Positions 1 through 7,979 are shown, counted from the first letter of the stretch. The stretch is DNA of 15,523 nt from Betaproteobacteria bacterium RIFCSPLOWO2_02_FULL_68_150 (GCA_001771975.1 MERE01000204.1:1-15523), one strand, 5' to 3'. Made by a program: numbers and translations. Notes: generated by a model not told the origin, from the letters alone.

Positions 1-36
1 CGCAAACGTGCGCGATGCCAAGGAATTTAGAAGCTA

Positions 37-66
37 TTGACGAATAAGGGTTAATTGTCATACTAT
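37..66 (+). promoter_or_regulatory. Candidate sigma70 promoter for the lytic transglycosylase leader
   Basis: TTGACG at 37-42 matches five of six bases of the -35 consensus. After an 18-bp spacer, TACTAT at 61-66 matches four of six bases of the -10 consensus. The local sequence is AT-rich compared with the rest of the window. Transcription would start near 73 and leave a 5' leader of about 210 nt before the gene at 282. This is inferred from sequence only. The promoter could instead serve an unrecognised small RNA. Confidence 0.4.
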
Positions 67-281
67 CGGTTTCGCTGCGTTGCAGCAGACCGCTTGGAAA
101 ACGCCTGCAGCAGCCTTGACGAAAGGCGGATTCTGCACTGGCGGAAGCAGTCCCAGCTTAGCGCCGGATGGCGGGTAGCGGGCGGTCCGATACCGAACAC
201 CGGGCCGTCAGGCTAGTCTCCCGCCAGCTAGTAGGAACTCAGGGCGGAACTTCACTGTGCCCGGCAGCAAGGAGGTTCAAG
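67..281 (+). other. Long, possibly folded 5' leader; no gene recognised in 1-281
   Basis: No convincing coding region lies here. The first bases could be the tail of an upstream gene, since all three forward frames stop by position 48. Several self-complementary pieces are visible: GCTGC (74-78) with GCAGC (82-86); GGCGGG (170-175) with CCCGCC (220-225), enclosing CGGTCC (183-188) with GGGCCG (202-207). TGCAGCAG is repeated at 81-88 and 106-113, and GCTAGT at 212-217 and 227-232. The nested pairing between 170 and 225 lies 56 bases upstream of the start codon. I could not match it to a known riboswitch class. Confidence 0.35.
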
Positions 282-980
282 ATGACTGCAACGACAAAGT
301 TGGTCGAGGACGCGCGTCTGCCAGGCGTTCCCCATCACCCCCCCTTACGGCGCAATCTGGCGGTCGCCACCGCCGGTTTGGCGGCGCTGGTCGCCGTTGC
401 GATCGTCATTCCACCCCGCATTCAGATCCAGCAGACCGCCAGTGCGCAAACCGCGGATACGGCATGGACTGATTTCGCCTCCACCGGACCGACGCACGCC
501 GATGCACGGCCCAATGCCGCCGAGCGCGAGCAACGCATGCTGGCCGAATCCATCGCCAAGCGCTTCCGCGTGGCGCGAGACGCGGTCAGTGGCGTCGTGA
601 CTGCCGCGTTCCGTGCCGGCAGCGAACATCGGGTCGACCCGCTGCTGGTGCTCGCTGTGGTCGCGGTCGAATCGCGCTTCAACCCTTTCGCCGAAAGCGC
701 GCTCGGCGCAGTCGGCCTGATGCAGGTGCTGCCCAAATTCCACCAGGACAAGCTCTCCGGGCACGGGGGCGACGCCGCGCTGCTCGACCCGGTGCTCAAT
801 ATCGAGATCGGGACTCGCATCCTGCGCGAATACCTGCGCCGTGCCGGCGATCTCGAGTCCGGGTTGCAGATGTACGGCGGCGCCGTGGACGAACCGTCAG
901 CGCAATATGCCGGCCGGGTGCTCGCGGAGCGCGCGCGCCTGGATCAACTGATCGCGCGGCTGCGCCGGAGCGACGCGTAA
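282..980 (+). CDS. Membrane-anchored lytic transglycosylase (SLT domain)
   Basis: Predicted peptidoglycan lytic transglycosylase, cleaving the MurNAc-GlcNAc bond with formation of 1,6-anhydro-MurNAc. The ATG at 282 is preferred because AAGGAGG (269-275) sits just upstream. The frame is open back to 168, but the added residues look non-native. The 232-aa product has a short charged N-terminus, one hydrophobic segment (about residues 26-44) that should anchor it in the inner membrane, a linker, and an SLT domain from about residue 110. The probable catalytic Glu is E130 in AVVAVESRFNP, followed by the family's GLMQV motif (145-149) and NIEIGTRIL (173-181). QMYGG (196-200) replaces the usual AYNAG-type motif. 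It is shorter than Slt70 or MltD and has no LysM domain. It is apparently monocistronic and converges on the aminotransferase. Confidence 0.85.
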   Translation: MTATTKLVEDARLPGVPHHPPLRRNLAVATAGLAALVAVAIVIPPRIQIQQTASAQTADTAWTDFASTGPTHADARPNAAEREQRMLAESIAKRFRVARDAVSGVVTAAFRAGSEHRVDPLLVLAVVAVESRFNPFAESALGAVGLMQVLPKFHQDKLSGHGGDAALLDPVLNIEIGTRILREYLRRAGDLESGLQMYGGAVDEPSAQYAGRVLAERARLDQLIARLRRSDA

Positions 981-991
981 CCGGGACAGCG

Positions 992-1034
992 GGGGCGGGC
1001 ACGCCCCGGCGCCAACCCGCGCCTTGGCGCGGTT
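992..1034. terminator. Hairpins between convergent genes, possible terminator
   Basis: Two stems lie between the convergent transglycosylase and aminotransferase genes. GGGGCG (992-997) pairs with CGCCCC (1002-1007) around a 4-nt loop. CCGCGCC (1017-1023) pairs with GGCGCGG (1026-1032) and is flanked by AA and TT. Neither has a long T-run, so intrinsic termination is plausible rather than clear. Confidence 0.4.
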
Positions 1035-2215
1035 CAGGCGCAAAAGCGCGCCAGACGCGCAACCGCCTCCTCCAGGTCAGCCGCATCGCGGGTGTAAGCC
1101 AGCCGGACGCAGTGTTGCGTGCGGTTGCTGCCGAAGTCGGTGCCCGGCGTCAGGGCGACCGCCTCGCTCTGCAGCAGCCGGAACGCGAAGTCCCTCGCGT
1201 CGCCGAAGCGCGAGCAATCGGCGTAAAGGTAGAACGCACCGTCGGGAGCCGCCGGAACCCTGAGCCCGGCCCGCTCGACTGCGGGCAACAGGAAGTCGCG
1301 GCGGCGCTCGAATTGCGCGCGGCGCTGCTCCAGAACGCGGAGCGATTCGGGCAGGAAGGCGGCCAGCGCAGCGTGCTGCGCGATGGCCGACGGGCAGATG
1401 AACAAGTGCTGCGCCAGCTTCTCGAACTCGCGCACGCGCCGCCGCGGCAGCACGATCCAGCCGAGCCGCCAGCCGGTCATGCAAAAGTACTTCGAAAAAC
1501 TGTTGATGGTCACCACTTCGCCCGGCAGACTCGCCGCGCTCGACGGCGCATGGCCGTACACCAGTCCGAGGTAGGTCTCGTCCACGATCAGCAGGCCGCC
1601 GCGCGCCGCGAGGAACGAGGCAATGCGCTCGAGTTCCGGCCGCGCGATCAGCGTTCCCGTCGGATTGCTGGGTGTGCCGAGCAGCAAGCCGCGCGTGCGC
1701 GGGCCCCAGGCTGCCTCGACCATGGCGCAAGTGGGCTGGAATCGCGTCGCCGCACCGAGCGGCAACGGCCTGGCCACGCCTTCAAACGCGCGTACGAAAT
1801 GCCGGTAACCGGGATAGCCGGGGTCGGGCACGAGGATCTCGTCTCCCGGATCGACATAGAGCGCCAGCGCCAACAGCAGGGCGCCCGAAGCACCGGCGGT
1901 GACCGCAATGCAATCGGCCGCGGGGGCTGCGCCCAGGTGCGCGGCATGAAACTGCGCAATCGCCTCACGCAGCGGCGCGATGCCGAGCGCCGGCGTATAC
2001 GCCGTGACGCCGTCGCGCAGGGCTCTTGCCGCCGCCTCGACCACCGGCGCCGGCGCGGTGAAATCCGGCTCGCCGATTTCCATGTGCACCACGCGCCGCC
2101 CCGCCGACTCGAGCGCGAAAGCGCGCGCCATCACTTCCATCACCTCGAAAGGCTGGATCTGCGCGACGCGCCGCGCGGCCTGCATGCGCTCTAGGGAGTC
2201 GATGGCAGGTGCCAT
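1034..2215 (-). CDS. PLP-dependent class I/II aminotransferase
   Basis: Fold type I, PLP-dependent transaminase of the aspartate/alanine aminotransferase superfamily, cytoplasmic. The specific amino donor cannot be read from sequence. From the ATG at 2215 it is 393 aa. Landmarks are EIGEPDF (46-52), YPGYRHF (134-140), TPSNPTG (181-187, N184 contacting PLP), DETY (212-215, D212 to the pyridine nitrogen), SFSKYF (239-244, Schiff-base K242), GWRLGW (248-253), and R371 in CVRLAY for the substrate carboxylate. All key residues are present. The start is uncertain. No good ribosome site precedes 2215, and the ATG overlaps a minus-strand TATAAT (2219-2214). A second ATG at 2185, just before QAARRVAQIQPF, is a fair alternative. 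The frame is open upstream to 2380, but that would run into maeB and is rejected. It diverges from maeB. Confidence 0.85.
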   Translation of the reverse strand: MAPAIDSLERMQAARRVAQIQPFEVMEVMARAFALESAGRRVVHMEIGEPDFTAPAPVVEAAARALRDGVTAYTPALGIAPLREAIAQFHAAHLGAAPAADCIAVTAGASGALLLALALYVDPGDEILVPDPGYPGYRHFVRAFEGVARPLPLGAATRFQPTCAMVEAAWGPRTRGLLLGTPSNPTGTLIARPELERIASFLAARGGLLIVDETYLGLVYGHAPSSAASLPGEVVTINSFSKYFCMTGWRLGWIVLPRRRVREFEKLAQHLFICPSAIAQHAALAAFLPESLRVLEQRRAQFERRRDFLLPAVERAGLRVPAAPDGAFYLYADCSRFGDARDFAFRLLQSEAVALTPGTDFGSNRTQHCVRLAYTRDAADLEEAVARLARFCA

Positions 2216-2232
2216 TATACGGAGCGACGCAT

Positions 2233-2241
2233 TGCTATAAT
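2233..2241 (+). promoter_or_regulatory. Extended -10 promoter of maeB
   Basis: TGCTATAAT is a full match to the extended -10 element (TGnTATAAT), with TATAAT at 2236-2241. No good -35 is seen about 17 bp upstream, as is usual for extended -10 promoters. Transcription would start near 2248, giving a leader of about 40 nt with GAGGAG (2278-2283) ahead of the GTG start at 2289. Confidence 0.6.
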
Positions 2242-2288
2242 TCGTACCCCTCGGTGCCGCGATCGCACGCGCGGGGCGAGGAGTCCAC

Positions 2289-4583
2289 GTGGACGAGCAG
2301 CTCAAGAACAGCGCATTGGAATACCACCGGCTGCCGCGACCGGGGAAAATCGCGATCCTCCCCACCAAGCAGCTGACCAACCAGCGCGATCTGGCGCTCG
2401 CCTACTCGCCCGGGGTCGCCTTCGCGTGCACCGAGATCGCACAGGATCCGTCGCAGGCCGCGCTGCTGACCTCGCGCGCCAACCTGGTCGCCGTGATCAC
2501 CAATGGCACGGCGGTACTCGGGCTGGGAGCGATCGGCCCGCTCGCCGCAAAGCCGGTGATGGAAGGCAAGGCGGTGCTGTTCAAGAAGTTCGCCGGCATC
2601 GACGTCTTCGACATCGAGGTGAACGAGCGCGACCCCGCCAGGCTGATCGAGATCATCGCCAGCCTCGAGCCGACCTTCGGCGGCATCAACCTCGAGGACA
2701 TCAAGGCGCCGGAATGCTTCGTGGTCGAGCGCGCGCTGCGCGCGCGCATGAAGATCCCGGTGTTTCACGACGACCAGCACGGCACCGCGATCATCGTCGG
2801 CGCTGCAATCCTGAACGGGCTGCAGGTGGTCGGCAAGGCATTGCGCGAAGTGACGCTGGTTGCCTCGGGCGCCGGCGCAGCGGCGCTCGCGTGCCTCGAC
2901 CTGCTGGTGCGCATGGGGCTGCCGCAGTCGAACATCACGGTGACCGACATCAAGGGCGTGGTGTACGAGGGCCGCACCGAAGAGATGGATCCGGACAAGA
3001 CGCGTTACGCCCGGCGCACCGGCGCGCGCACGCTCGGCGAGGTGATCGGCGGCGCGGACATTTTCCTCGGCTTGTCGGCAGGGGGCGTTCTCAAGCCGGA
3101 GATGGTGCAGCGCATGGCAGCGAAGCCGCTGATCCTCGCGCTCGCCAATCCGGAGCCCGAAATCCGGCCCGAGCTGGCGCATCAGGCGCGCCCCGATTGC
3201 GTCGTCGCCACGGGACGCTCGGACTACCCGAATCAGGTCAACAACGTGTTGTGCTTCCCGTTCATCTTTCGCGGTGCGCTCGACGTGGGTGCGACCGCAA
3301 TCACCACCGAGATGGAGCTCGCGGCGGTAGCCGCGATCGCGGAACTGGCGCAGGCGGAGGCCTCCGACATCGTGGCCACGGCCTACGGCGGCGAGGAGCT
3401 GAAATTCGGCCCGGAATACCTCATTCCGCGGCCCTTCGACCCGCGCCTGATCGCGCGCATTGCGCCGGCCGTAGCGCGCGCGGCAATGGGGTCCGGCGTT
3501 GCGACGCGCCCGATCGCCGACCTGGATGCCTACCGCGAGTCGCTGGGCCAGTTCGTCTACCATTCCGGCCTCATCATGAAGCCGCTGTTCGTGGCGGCCA
3601 AGGCCGCGCCGCGGCGCGTGGTGTACGCCGAGGGCGAGGACGAACGCGTGCTGCGCGCGGCGCAGACCGTGGTCGACGAGGGGCTGGCAAAGCCGATGCT
3701 GATCGGCAGGCCGCAGGTGGTCGAACGGCGCATCGAGCAGCTCGGCCTGCGGGTGCGCCCGGGGCGCGACTTCGAGCTGGTGAATCCCGAGTTCGACCCG
3801 CGCTACCGCGACTATTGGACAACCTATCATCGACTGACGGAGCGCAAGGGCGTATCGCCCGAGTACGCCAAGATCGAGATGCGCCGTCGCCTGACGCTGA
3901 TCGGCGCCATGATGATCTACAAGGGCGAGGCCGACGGCATGCTGTGCGGCATGTTCGGCACGCATGCGCTGCACCTGCAGTACATCGACCAGGTGATCGG
4001 CCTGCGCCAGGGCGTGAAGCACTATGCGGCGATGAACGCGCTCATGCTGCCCGGCCAGACGGTGTTCATCTGCGACACCTACGTGACTCCCGACCCCGAT
4101 CCGGAAAACATCGCCGAAATGACGCTGCTCGCGGCCGAAGAAGTGCGCCGCTTCGGTATCGTGCCGAAGGTGGCGCTGCTGTCGGCCTCGAACTTCGGTT
4201 CCGCGGACATCGCCTCCTCGCGCAAGATGAGGCGGGCGCTCGCGCTGCTCACGGAGCGCGCGCCCGAGCTTGAAATCGAGGGCGAGATGCACGGCGACGC
4301 GGCGTTGTCGGACGAGATCCGGCTCAGGGTATTTCCCCATTCGCGGCTGAAGGGCGCGGCCAACCTGCTCGTCATGCCGACGCTCGATGCGGCCAATATC
4401 GCTTTCAATTTGCTCAAGACCACCGCCGGCGACGGCGTCACGATCGGCCCGATCCTGCTGGGCGCGGCGCGTGCGGTGCACATCCTGACGCCCTCGGCCT
4501 CGGTGCGCCGGATCGTCAACATGACTGCGCTCACGGTGGTCGACGCGGGCGCGCCGCGGGGCCACGAGCAGACCCTGTTCTGA
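2289..4583 (+). CDS. maeB: NADP-dependent malic enzyme, MaeB type, with phosphotransacetylase-like C-domain
   Basis: Oxidative decarboxylation of malate to pyruvate and CO2 with reduction of NADP, supplying NADPH and gluconeogenic pyruvate. The 764-aa length matches the two-domain MaeB family (E. coli about 759 aa). The GTG start has GAGGAG at 2278-2283. The malic enzyme part (about 1-425) shows YSPGVA (39-44), the VLGLGAIGPLAAKPVMEGKA region (77-96, with the catalytic Lys candidate K94), the metal-binding FHDDQHGTA (159-167), the dinucleotide-binding GAGAAA (194-199), and a later YPNQVNN segment. From about residue 430 a phosphate acetyl/butyryltransferase-like domain follows, which in E. 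coli MaeB is regulatory and binds acetyl-CoA. No frameshift or missing motif is seen. It diverges from the aminotransferase with 73 bp between starts. NADP rather than NAD use is inferred from family membership. Confidence 0.93.
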   Translation: MDEQLKNSALEYHRLPRPGKIAILPTKQLTNQRDLALAYSPGVAFACTEIAQDPSQAALLTSRANLVAVITNGTAVLGLGAIGPLAAKPVMEGKAVLFKKFAGIDVFDIEVNERDPARLIEIIASLEPTFGGINLEDIKAPECFVVERALRARMKIPVFHDDQHGTAIIVGAAILNGLQVVGKALREVTLVASGAGAAALACLDLLVRMGLPQSNITVTDIKGVVYEGRTEEMDPDKTRYARRTGARTLGEVIGGADIFLGLSAGGVLKPEMVQRMAAKPLILALANPEPEIRPELAHQARPDCVVATGRSDYPNQVNNVLCFPFIFRGALDVGATAITTEMELAAVAAIAELAQAEASDIVATAYGGEELKFGPEYLIPRPFDPRLIARIAPAVARAAMGSGVATRPIADLDAYRESLGQFVYHSGLIMKPLFVAAKAAPRRVVYAEGEDERVLRAAQTVVDEGLAKPMLIGRPQVVERRIEQLGLRVRPGRDFELVNPEFDPRYRDYWTTYHRLTERKGVSPEYAKIEMRRRLTLIGAMMIYKGEADGMLCGMFGTHALHLQYIDQVIGLRQGVKHYAAMNALMLPGQTVFICDTYVTPDPDPENIAEMTLLAAEEVRRFGIVPKVALLSASNFGSADIASSRKMRRALALLTERAPELEIEGEMHGDAALSDEIRLRVFPHSRLKGAANLLVMPTLDAANIAFNLLKTTAGDGVTIGPILLGAARAVHILTPSASVRRIVNMTALTVVDAGAPRGHEQTLF

Positions 4584-4641
4584 TTCCGCGGGCACTTCCG
4601 ATGCCGAGTCACTGGCCGCTGCTGCGCGGCTGCGCCCGCCG

Positions 4642-5778
4642 ATGAATCGACGTACGACGCGTGCCGGGCTGGTCCTGACGGGTGGCGGGGCGCGCGCCGC
4701 CTATCAGGTCGGGGTCGTCAAGGCGGTACGCGACATCCTGGGCAATCCGGCGTCCAATCCGTTTCCGATCCTGTGCGGGACTTCGGCGGGCGCCATCAAC
4801 GCCGTGGCGCTCGCGGTGTTCGCGGACAATTTCACGCGCGGGGTCGGCAATCTGCTCGAGGTCTGGGAGCACATGCGCTGCGAGCTGGTCTATCGCACCG
4901 ACGTCGCCAGCATTCTGCGCCGCGGCGCCAGCTGGCTCGGCGCGATGACGTGGATCTCGCGCCGCAATCCGATCTCGCTGCTCGACAACGCGCCGCTGGG
5001 CGAACTCCTGGGGAAGTTCCTGCCGTTCGAACGCATCCAGACGCACATCGATGCGGGCGCCCTGTACGCCGTCAGCGTCACGAGCTCGGGCTACACGAGC
5101 GGCCAGAGCGTGTCGTTCTTCCAGGGCCCACCGGGTCTCGAGGGTTGGGAGCGCAACCAGCGTATCGGTGCCGCGGTGGCGCTCAAGCTGGAATACCTGC
5201 TCGCATCGTCGGCGCTGCCATTCATATTTCCGGCGGTGAAACTGCACCGCGAGTATTTCGGCGACGGGTCGATGCGACAGATCGCTCCGGTGAGCCCGGC
5301 ACTCCACCTCGGAGCCGACCGCGTCCTGGTGGTGGGCACCGGCCGGCAGGTCACGGACCAGGCGCGGGCGCGCTCGAACGTGTACCCATCGCTCGCGCAG
5401 ATCGCGGGCCATGCGCTCAATTCGATCTTTCTCGACAGCCTGATGGTCGACATCGAGCGCATGAGCCGCATCAACCGGACGCTGAACCTGATTCCGGTCG
5501 ATGTTGCGGCCGCGAAGGGGGTCGAGCTGCGCCCGATCAAGGTGCTTTTCATTTCCCCTTCGCAGCCGATCGAGCGCATCGCGGCGCGCTTCGTGCACGA
5601 GCTGCCGCCAATGGTACGCTTCGTGCTGCGGCCGACCGGCGCCATGGCCCGCTCCGGGTCGAACCTGGCCAGCTACCTGCTGTTCGAAGAGTCGTTCTGT
5701 CGCGCGCTGGTGGATCTGGGGTACCAGGACACCGCCAGCCGCGAGACCGAAGTGCGCGCTTTTTTCGAGGAGGACTGA
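4642..5778 (+). CDS. Patatin-like phospholipase / acyl hydrolase
   Basis: Predicted Ser-Asp dyad lipid acyl hydrolase of the patatin (RssA/YchK-like) family, 378 aa. The glycine-rich oxyanion loop GGGARA is at 14-19. The nucleophile elbow is GTSAG (46-50, S48), and the dyad Asp is D208 in GDGS, where many relatives have DGG or DGA. No signal peptide or clear membrane span is seen, so it is probably cytoplasmic or peripheral. The ATG at 4642 has no strong Shine-Dalgarno; an ATG at 4601 is out of frame. It lies 58 bp after maeB. Its stop (5776-5778) comes right after the phaM ribosome site GAGGAGGA (5767-5774), so the two are co-transcribed and probably translationally linked. The PHA context hints at action on granule-associated lipid or ester, but that is inference. 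The substrate is unknown. Confidence 0.88.
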   Translation: MNRRTTRAGLVLTGGGARAAYQVGVVKAVRDILGNPASNPFPILCGTSAGAINAVALAVFADNFTRGVGNLLEVWEHMRCELVYRTDVASILRRGASWLGAMTWISRRNPISLLDNAPLGELLGKFLPFERIQTHIDAGALYAVSVTSSGYTSGQSVSFFQGPPGLEGWERNQRIGAAVALKLEYLLASSALPFIFPAVKLHREYFGDGSMRQIAPVSPALHLGADRVLVVGTGRQVTDQARARSNVYPSLAQIAGHALNSIFLDSLMVDIERMSRINRTLNLIPVDVAAAKGVELRPIKVLFISPSQPIERIAARFVHELPPMVRFVLRPTGAMARSGSNLASYLLFEESFCRALVDLGYQDTASRETEVRAFFEED

Positions 5779-5781
5779 GTC

Positions 5782-6159
5782 ATGGCCGATGCGCCTGCGC
5801 CGCAGGATCCGTTCGAGGTGTTTCGCCGCCTGTGGGGGCCGCTCGGCGTGCCGGTGCCGGGGCTCGCCATGCCGACGCTCGATCCGCAGGAAGTCGAGAA
5901 ACGCATTGCGGAACTGAAGGCGGTGGAAAGCTGGCTCGCCATGAACCTGAACATGCTGCGCATGGCGATCCAGGGCCTCGAGATGCAGAAAGCCGCGCTG
6001 CAGGCGATGCGCGCGGGCGTGGACGCCGGCAGCGATGCGGCAGCGGCACAGCAGCCCAATCCGATGTTCTGGCCATGGTCGGCGATGCAGCAGGCGATGG
6101 GCGCGGCCATGGCGCCGGAAGCAAAGGACCGTCACTCAGATGAGGAGAACAAGTCATGA
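5782..6159 (+). CDS. phaM: PhaM-type PHA granule regulatory protein
   Basis: Small 125-aa protein resembling PhaM of Cupriavidus/Burkholderia. There PhaM activates PHA synthase PhaC, binds nucleoid DNA and distributes granules to daughter cells. The recognisable part is residues 31-75: a PTLDPQEVEKRIAELKAVESW-like start, then an amphipathic, Met-rich helix (NLNMLRMAIQGLEMQKAAL). An Ala-rich stretch and a hydrophobic PMFWPWSAMQQAMGAAM segment (94-110) follow. The Lys/Ala/Pro-rich DNA-binding tail described for C. necator PhaM is absent, and the protein ends in a short charged tail, SDEENKS. Start is secure: GAGGAGGA lies 7 bp upstream. The stop overlaps the next start as ATGA (6156-6159). Similarity was judged by eye, so the family call is good but the function of this tail-less form is inferred. 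Confidence 0.75.
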   Translation: MADAPAPQDPFEVFRRLWGPLGVPVPGLAMPTLDPQEVEKRIAELKAVESWLAMNLNMLRMAIQGLEMQKAALQAMRAGVDAGSDAAAAQQPNPMFWPWSAMQQAMGAAMAPEAKDRHSDEENKS

Positions 6160-7130
6160 CCCGAGCGATCCGCTTTCACAAGACCGGAGGACCCGAAGTA
6201 CTGCAGCTCGATGATGTCGCGGTGCCCGATCCAGGACCGAATCAGGCACGCATCCGTCACACCGCCATCGGGGTCAATTTCATCGATACCTATCAGCGTA
6301 ACGGGCTGTATGCGCTGCCGCTGCCGTGCGTGGCCGGCAACGAAGGCGCAGGCGTCGTCGAGGCCGTGGGGCCGGGCGTGACGCTCGTCAAGCCGGGCGA
6401 CCGCGTAGCCTACACCGGTGCGCCGCCAGGAGCGTACGCGGAGGCGCGGCTGTTTGCCGCCGATCGCCTGCTGAAGATCCCGGAGGGTGTCTCGGACGAG
6501 CAGGCGGCGTCGATGATGCTCAAGGGAATGACCGTGTGGTACCTGATCCACCGCACCTACGCCGTGAAACCCGGCGAGACCGTGCTCTGGCACGCGGCGG
6601 CGGGCGGTGTCGGCCTGATCGCCTGCCAGTGGCTGAAGGCGATGGGCGTGACGGTGATCGGCACCGCCGGTTCGGACGAGAAGGCGGCACTGGCCAAGGC
6701 GCACGGCTGCGATCACGTGATCGTGTATACGCGTGACAATTTCGCCGAGCGCGTGAAAGCGATCACCGCTGGAAAGGGCTTGCCGGTGGTCTATGACTCG
6801 GTCGGCAAGACCACCTGGGACGGTTCGCTCGATTGCCTGCGCCCGCTCGGGCTGATGGTTTCTTTCGGCAACGCCTCGGGCGCGGTGCCGCCTTTCAGTG
6901 TCGGGTTGCTGGCGCAAAAAGGGTCGCTCTTTCTGACGCGTCCGACGCTGGTCAACTACGTCGCCGCGCGCGCCGACCTCGAGGCGGCGGCCGAAGCGCT
7001 GTTCGGTGTGGTGCGCTCGGGCAAGGTGAAGATCGCGGTCACGGGCCGCTACCAGCTCACCGACGCAGCGCAGGCGCATCGCGACCTCGAAGGCCGCAAG
7101 ACTACCGGCTCGATCGTGCTCCTGCCCTGA
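6156..7130 (+). CDS. qor: NADPH:quinone oxidoreductase (zeta-crystallin-like MDR)
   Basis: Medium-chain dehydrogenase/reductase of the quinone oxidoreductase class, 324 aa, the usual size. It should reduce quinones or other electrophilic carbonyl acceptors with NADPH in the cytoplasm. The catalytic GroES-like domain carries GVNFIDTYQRNGLY (39-52) and GNEGAGVVEAVG (61-72). The Rossmann domain has HAAAGGVG (146-153), typical of QOR, and VVYDSVG (211-217). There are no Zn-ligand cysteine clusters, consistent with zinc-free QORs. The ATG overlaps the phaM stop (ATGA), with GAGGAG just upstream inside phaM, so translation is coupled. The last 29 bp overlap the convergent EamA gene. Its link to PHA metabolism is by position only. 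Confidence 0.9.
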   Translation: MTRAIRFHKTGGPEVLQLDDVAVPDPGPNQARIRHTAIGVNFIDTYQRNGLYALPLPCVAGNEGAGVVEAVGPGVTLVKPGDRVAYTGAPPGAYAEARLFAADRLLKIPEGVSDEQAASMMLKGMTVWYLIHRTYAVKPGETVLWHAAAGGVGLIACQWLKAMGVTVIGTAGSDEKAALAKAHGCDHVIVYTRDNFAERVKAITAGKGLPVVYDSVGKTTWDGSLDCLRPLGLMVSFGNASGAVPPFSVGLLAQKGSLFLTRPTLVNYVAARADLEAAAEALFGVVRSGKVKIAVTGRYQLTDAAQAHRDLEGRKTTGSIVLLP

Positions 7131-7977
7131 ACGCGAGCAGCTGGTTCAGGAACACGGCGGCGAGCACCAGCGCGCCGCCGGCGAGCGCCGCCGGTCCCGG
7201 GCGCTCGCCGATCGCGAGCCAGACCCAGAGCGGCGCGAGCACGGGCTCGGCGAGGCTGACCAGACCGAGTTCACTCGCGCTCAAGCGGTGATAGGCGCGC
7301 GTCATCAGCACCAACCCGCAGCCGATCTGGACGATGCCCAGCGCCGCCACCACTGCCAGATCGCGCGCCGATATCGCGGGCGGCCAGATCAGGGGCGCTG
7401 CGGCGAGCACCGCAATCAGCGCCGCGAGCAGCGCTGCCACCGTCGGGTCGGTGGCGGCCGGTGCGCGCCGCAACACGACGTAGTTCACCGTGAAAGCGGC
7501 CGGCACGCCGAGTGCGAGCAGGTTGCCCAGCATCTGCCCCGTGCCCAGCCCCTCCGAGAACATGAGTCCCGTGCCCGCCAGCGCCGCTGCGATCGCGAGC
7601 CAGGTGCCGCCGCGCGGCCGCTCGCCGAGAAACGCCCACGCCGCGACGGCGAGAAACAACGGGCCGGTGCTCATCAGGGCCGAGGCATTCGCCACACTGG
7701 TGCGGCTGATCGAGAAGAGGAAGAAAAAGAACGTCGCGGCGAGGAAACACGCCGAGGTGAAACCCGGCCAGCCGGCGGCGCGCACGCGCGCCGGCAGCGT
7801 GCGGCCGTGCCACAGGCCGAGCACGCCCAGGATGAACGCGCCCGCGAACAGCGAGCGCCAGAACACGATCTGTTGCGCCTCGAGCGCCGGCAGGTGGCGC
7901 ACGAACACGCCGCCGGTCGAAAAGCAGGCGGCCGCGGCCGTCATCAGCAGGGCGCCTTTTAACCGTTCAGGTAACAC
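7102..7977 (-). CDS. EamA/DMT-family transporter (RhaT/YdcZ-like exporter)
   Basis: Inner-membrane protein of the drug/metabolite transporter superfamily, 291 aa, with two EamA repeats and about ten hydrophobic segments. Opening segments are GALLMTAAAACFSTGG (8-23) and IVFWRSLFAGAFILGVLG (37-54). The C-terminal repeat ends in PLWVWLAIGERPGPAALAGG, typical of EamA proteins. The substrate is not predictable; relatives export amino acids, nucleosides or metabolites. The likely start is GTG at 7977 with GAGGA about 7 bp upstream on the minus strand. An internal ATG at residue 12 is the alternative. It converges on qor (29-bp overlap) and diverges from the TRAP binding protein, sharing a 61-bp promoter region. 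Confidence 0.88.
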   Translation of the reverse strand: MLPERLKGALLMTAAAACFSTGGVFVRHLPALEAQQIVFWRSLFAGAFILGVLGLWHGRTLPARVRAAGWPGFTSACFLAATFFFFLFSISRTSVANASALMSTGPLFLAVAAWAFLGERPRGGTWLAIAAALAGTGLMFSEGLGTGQMLGNLLALGVPAAFTVNYVVLRRAPAATDPTVAALLAALIAVLAAAPLIWPPAISARDLAVVAALGIVQIGCGLVLMTRAYHRLSASELGLVSLAEPVLAPLWVWLAIGERPGPAALAGGALVLAAVFLNQLLAFRAGARSSR

Positions 7978-7979
7978 GC

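Noticed and set aside
168..281. 38-residue N-terminal extension of the lytic transglycosylase
   Set aside because: The ATG at 282 has an excellent ribosome site, while the upstream ATG at 168 has none and would place a charged stretch before the membrane anchor.
67..281. Known riboswitch (c-di-GMP, c-di-AMP or cobalamin class)
   Set aside because: I looked for the conserved cores of these classes by eye and did not find them; only generic base pairing remains.
2235..4595. Minus-strand open frame of 786 codons opposite maeB
   Set aside because: Exact antisense of a confidently assigned enzyme; the product is His/Arg/Asp-rich with no domain. High GC leaves such frames open.
4609..6135. Minus-strand open frame of 508 codons opposite the patatin and phaM genes
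   Set aside because: Antisense shadow; no ribosome site, no recognisable motif, and the plus-strand genes have clear signatures.
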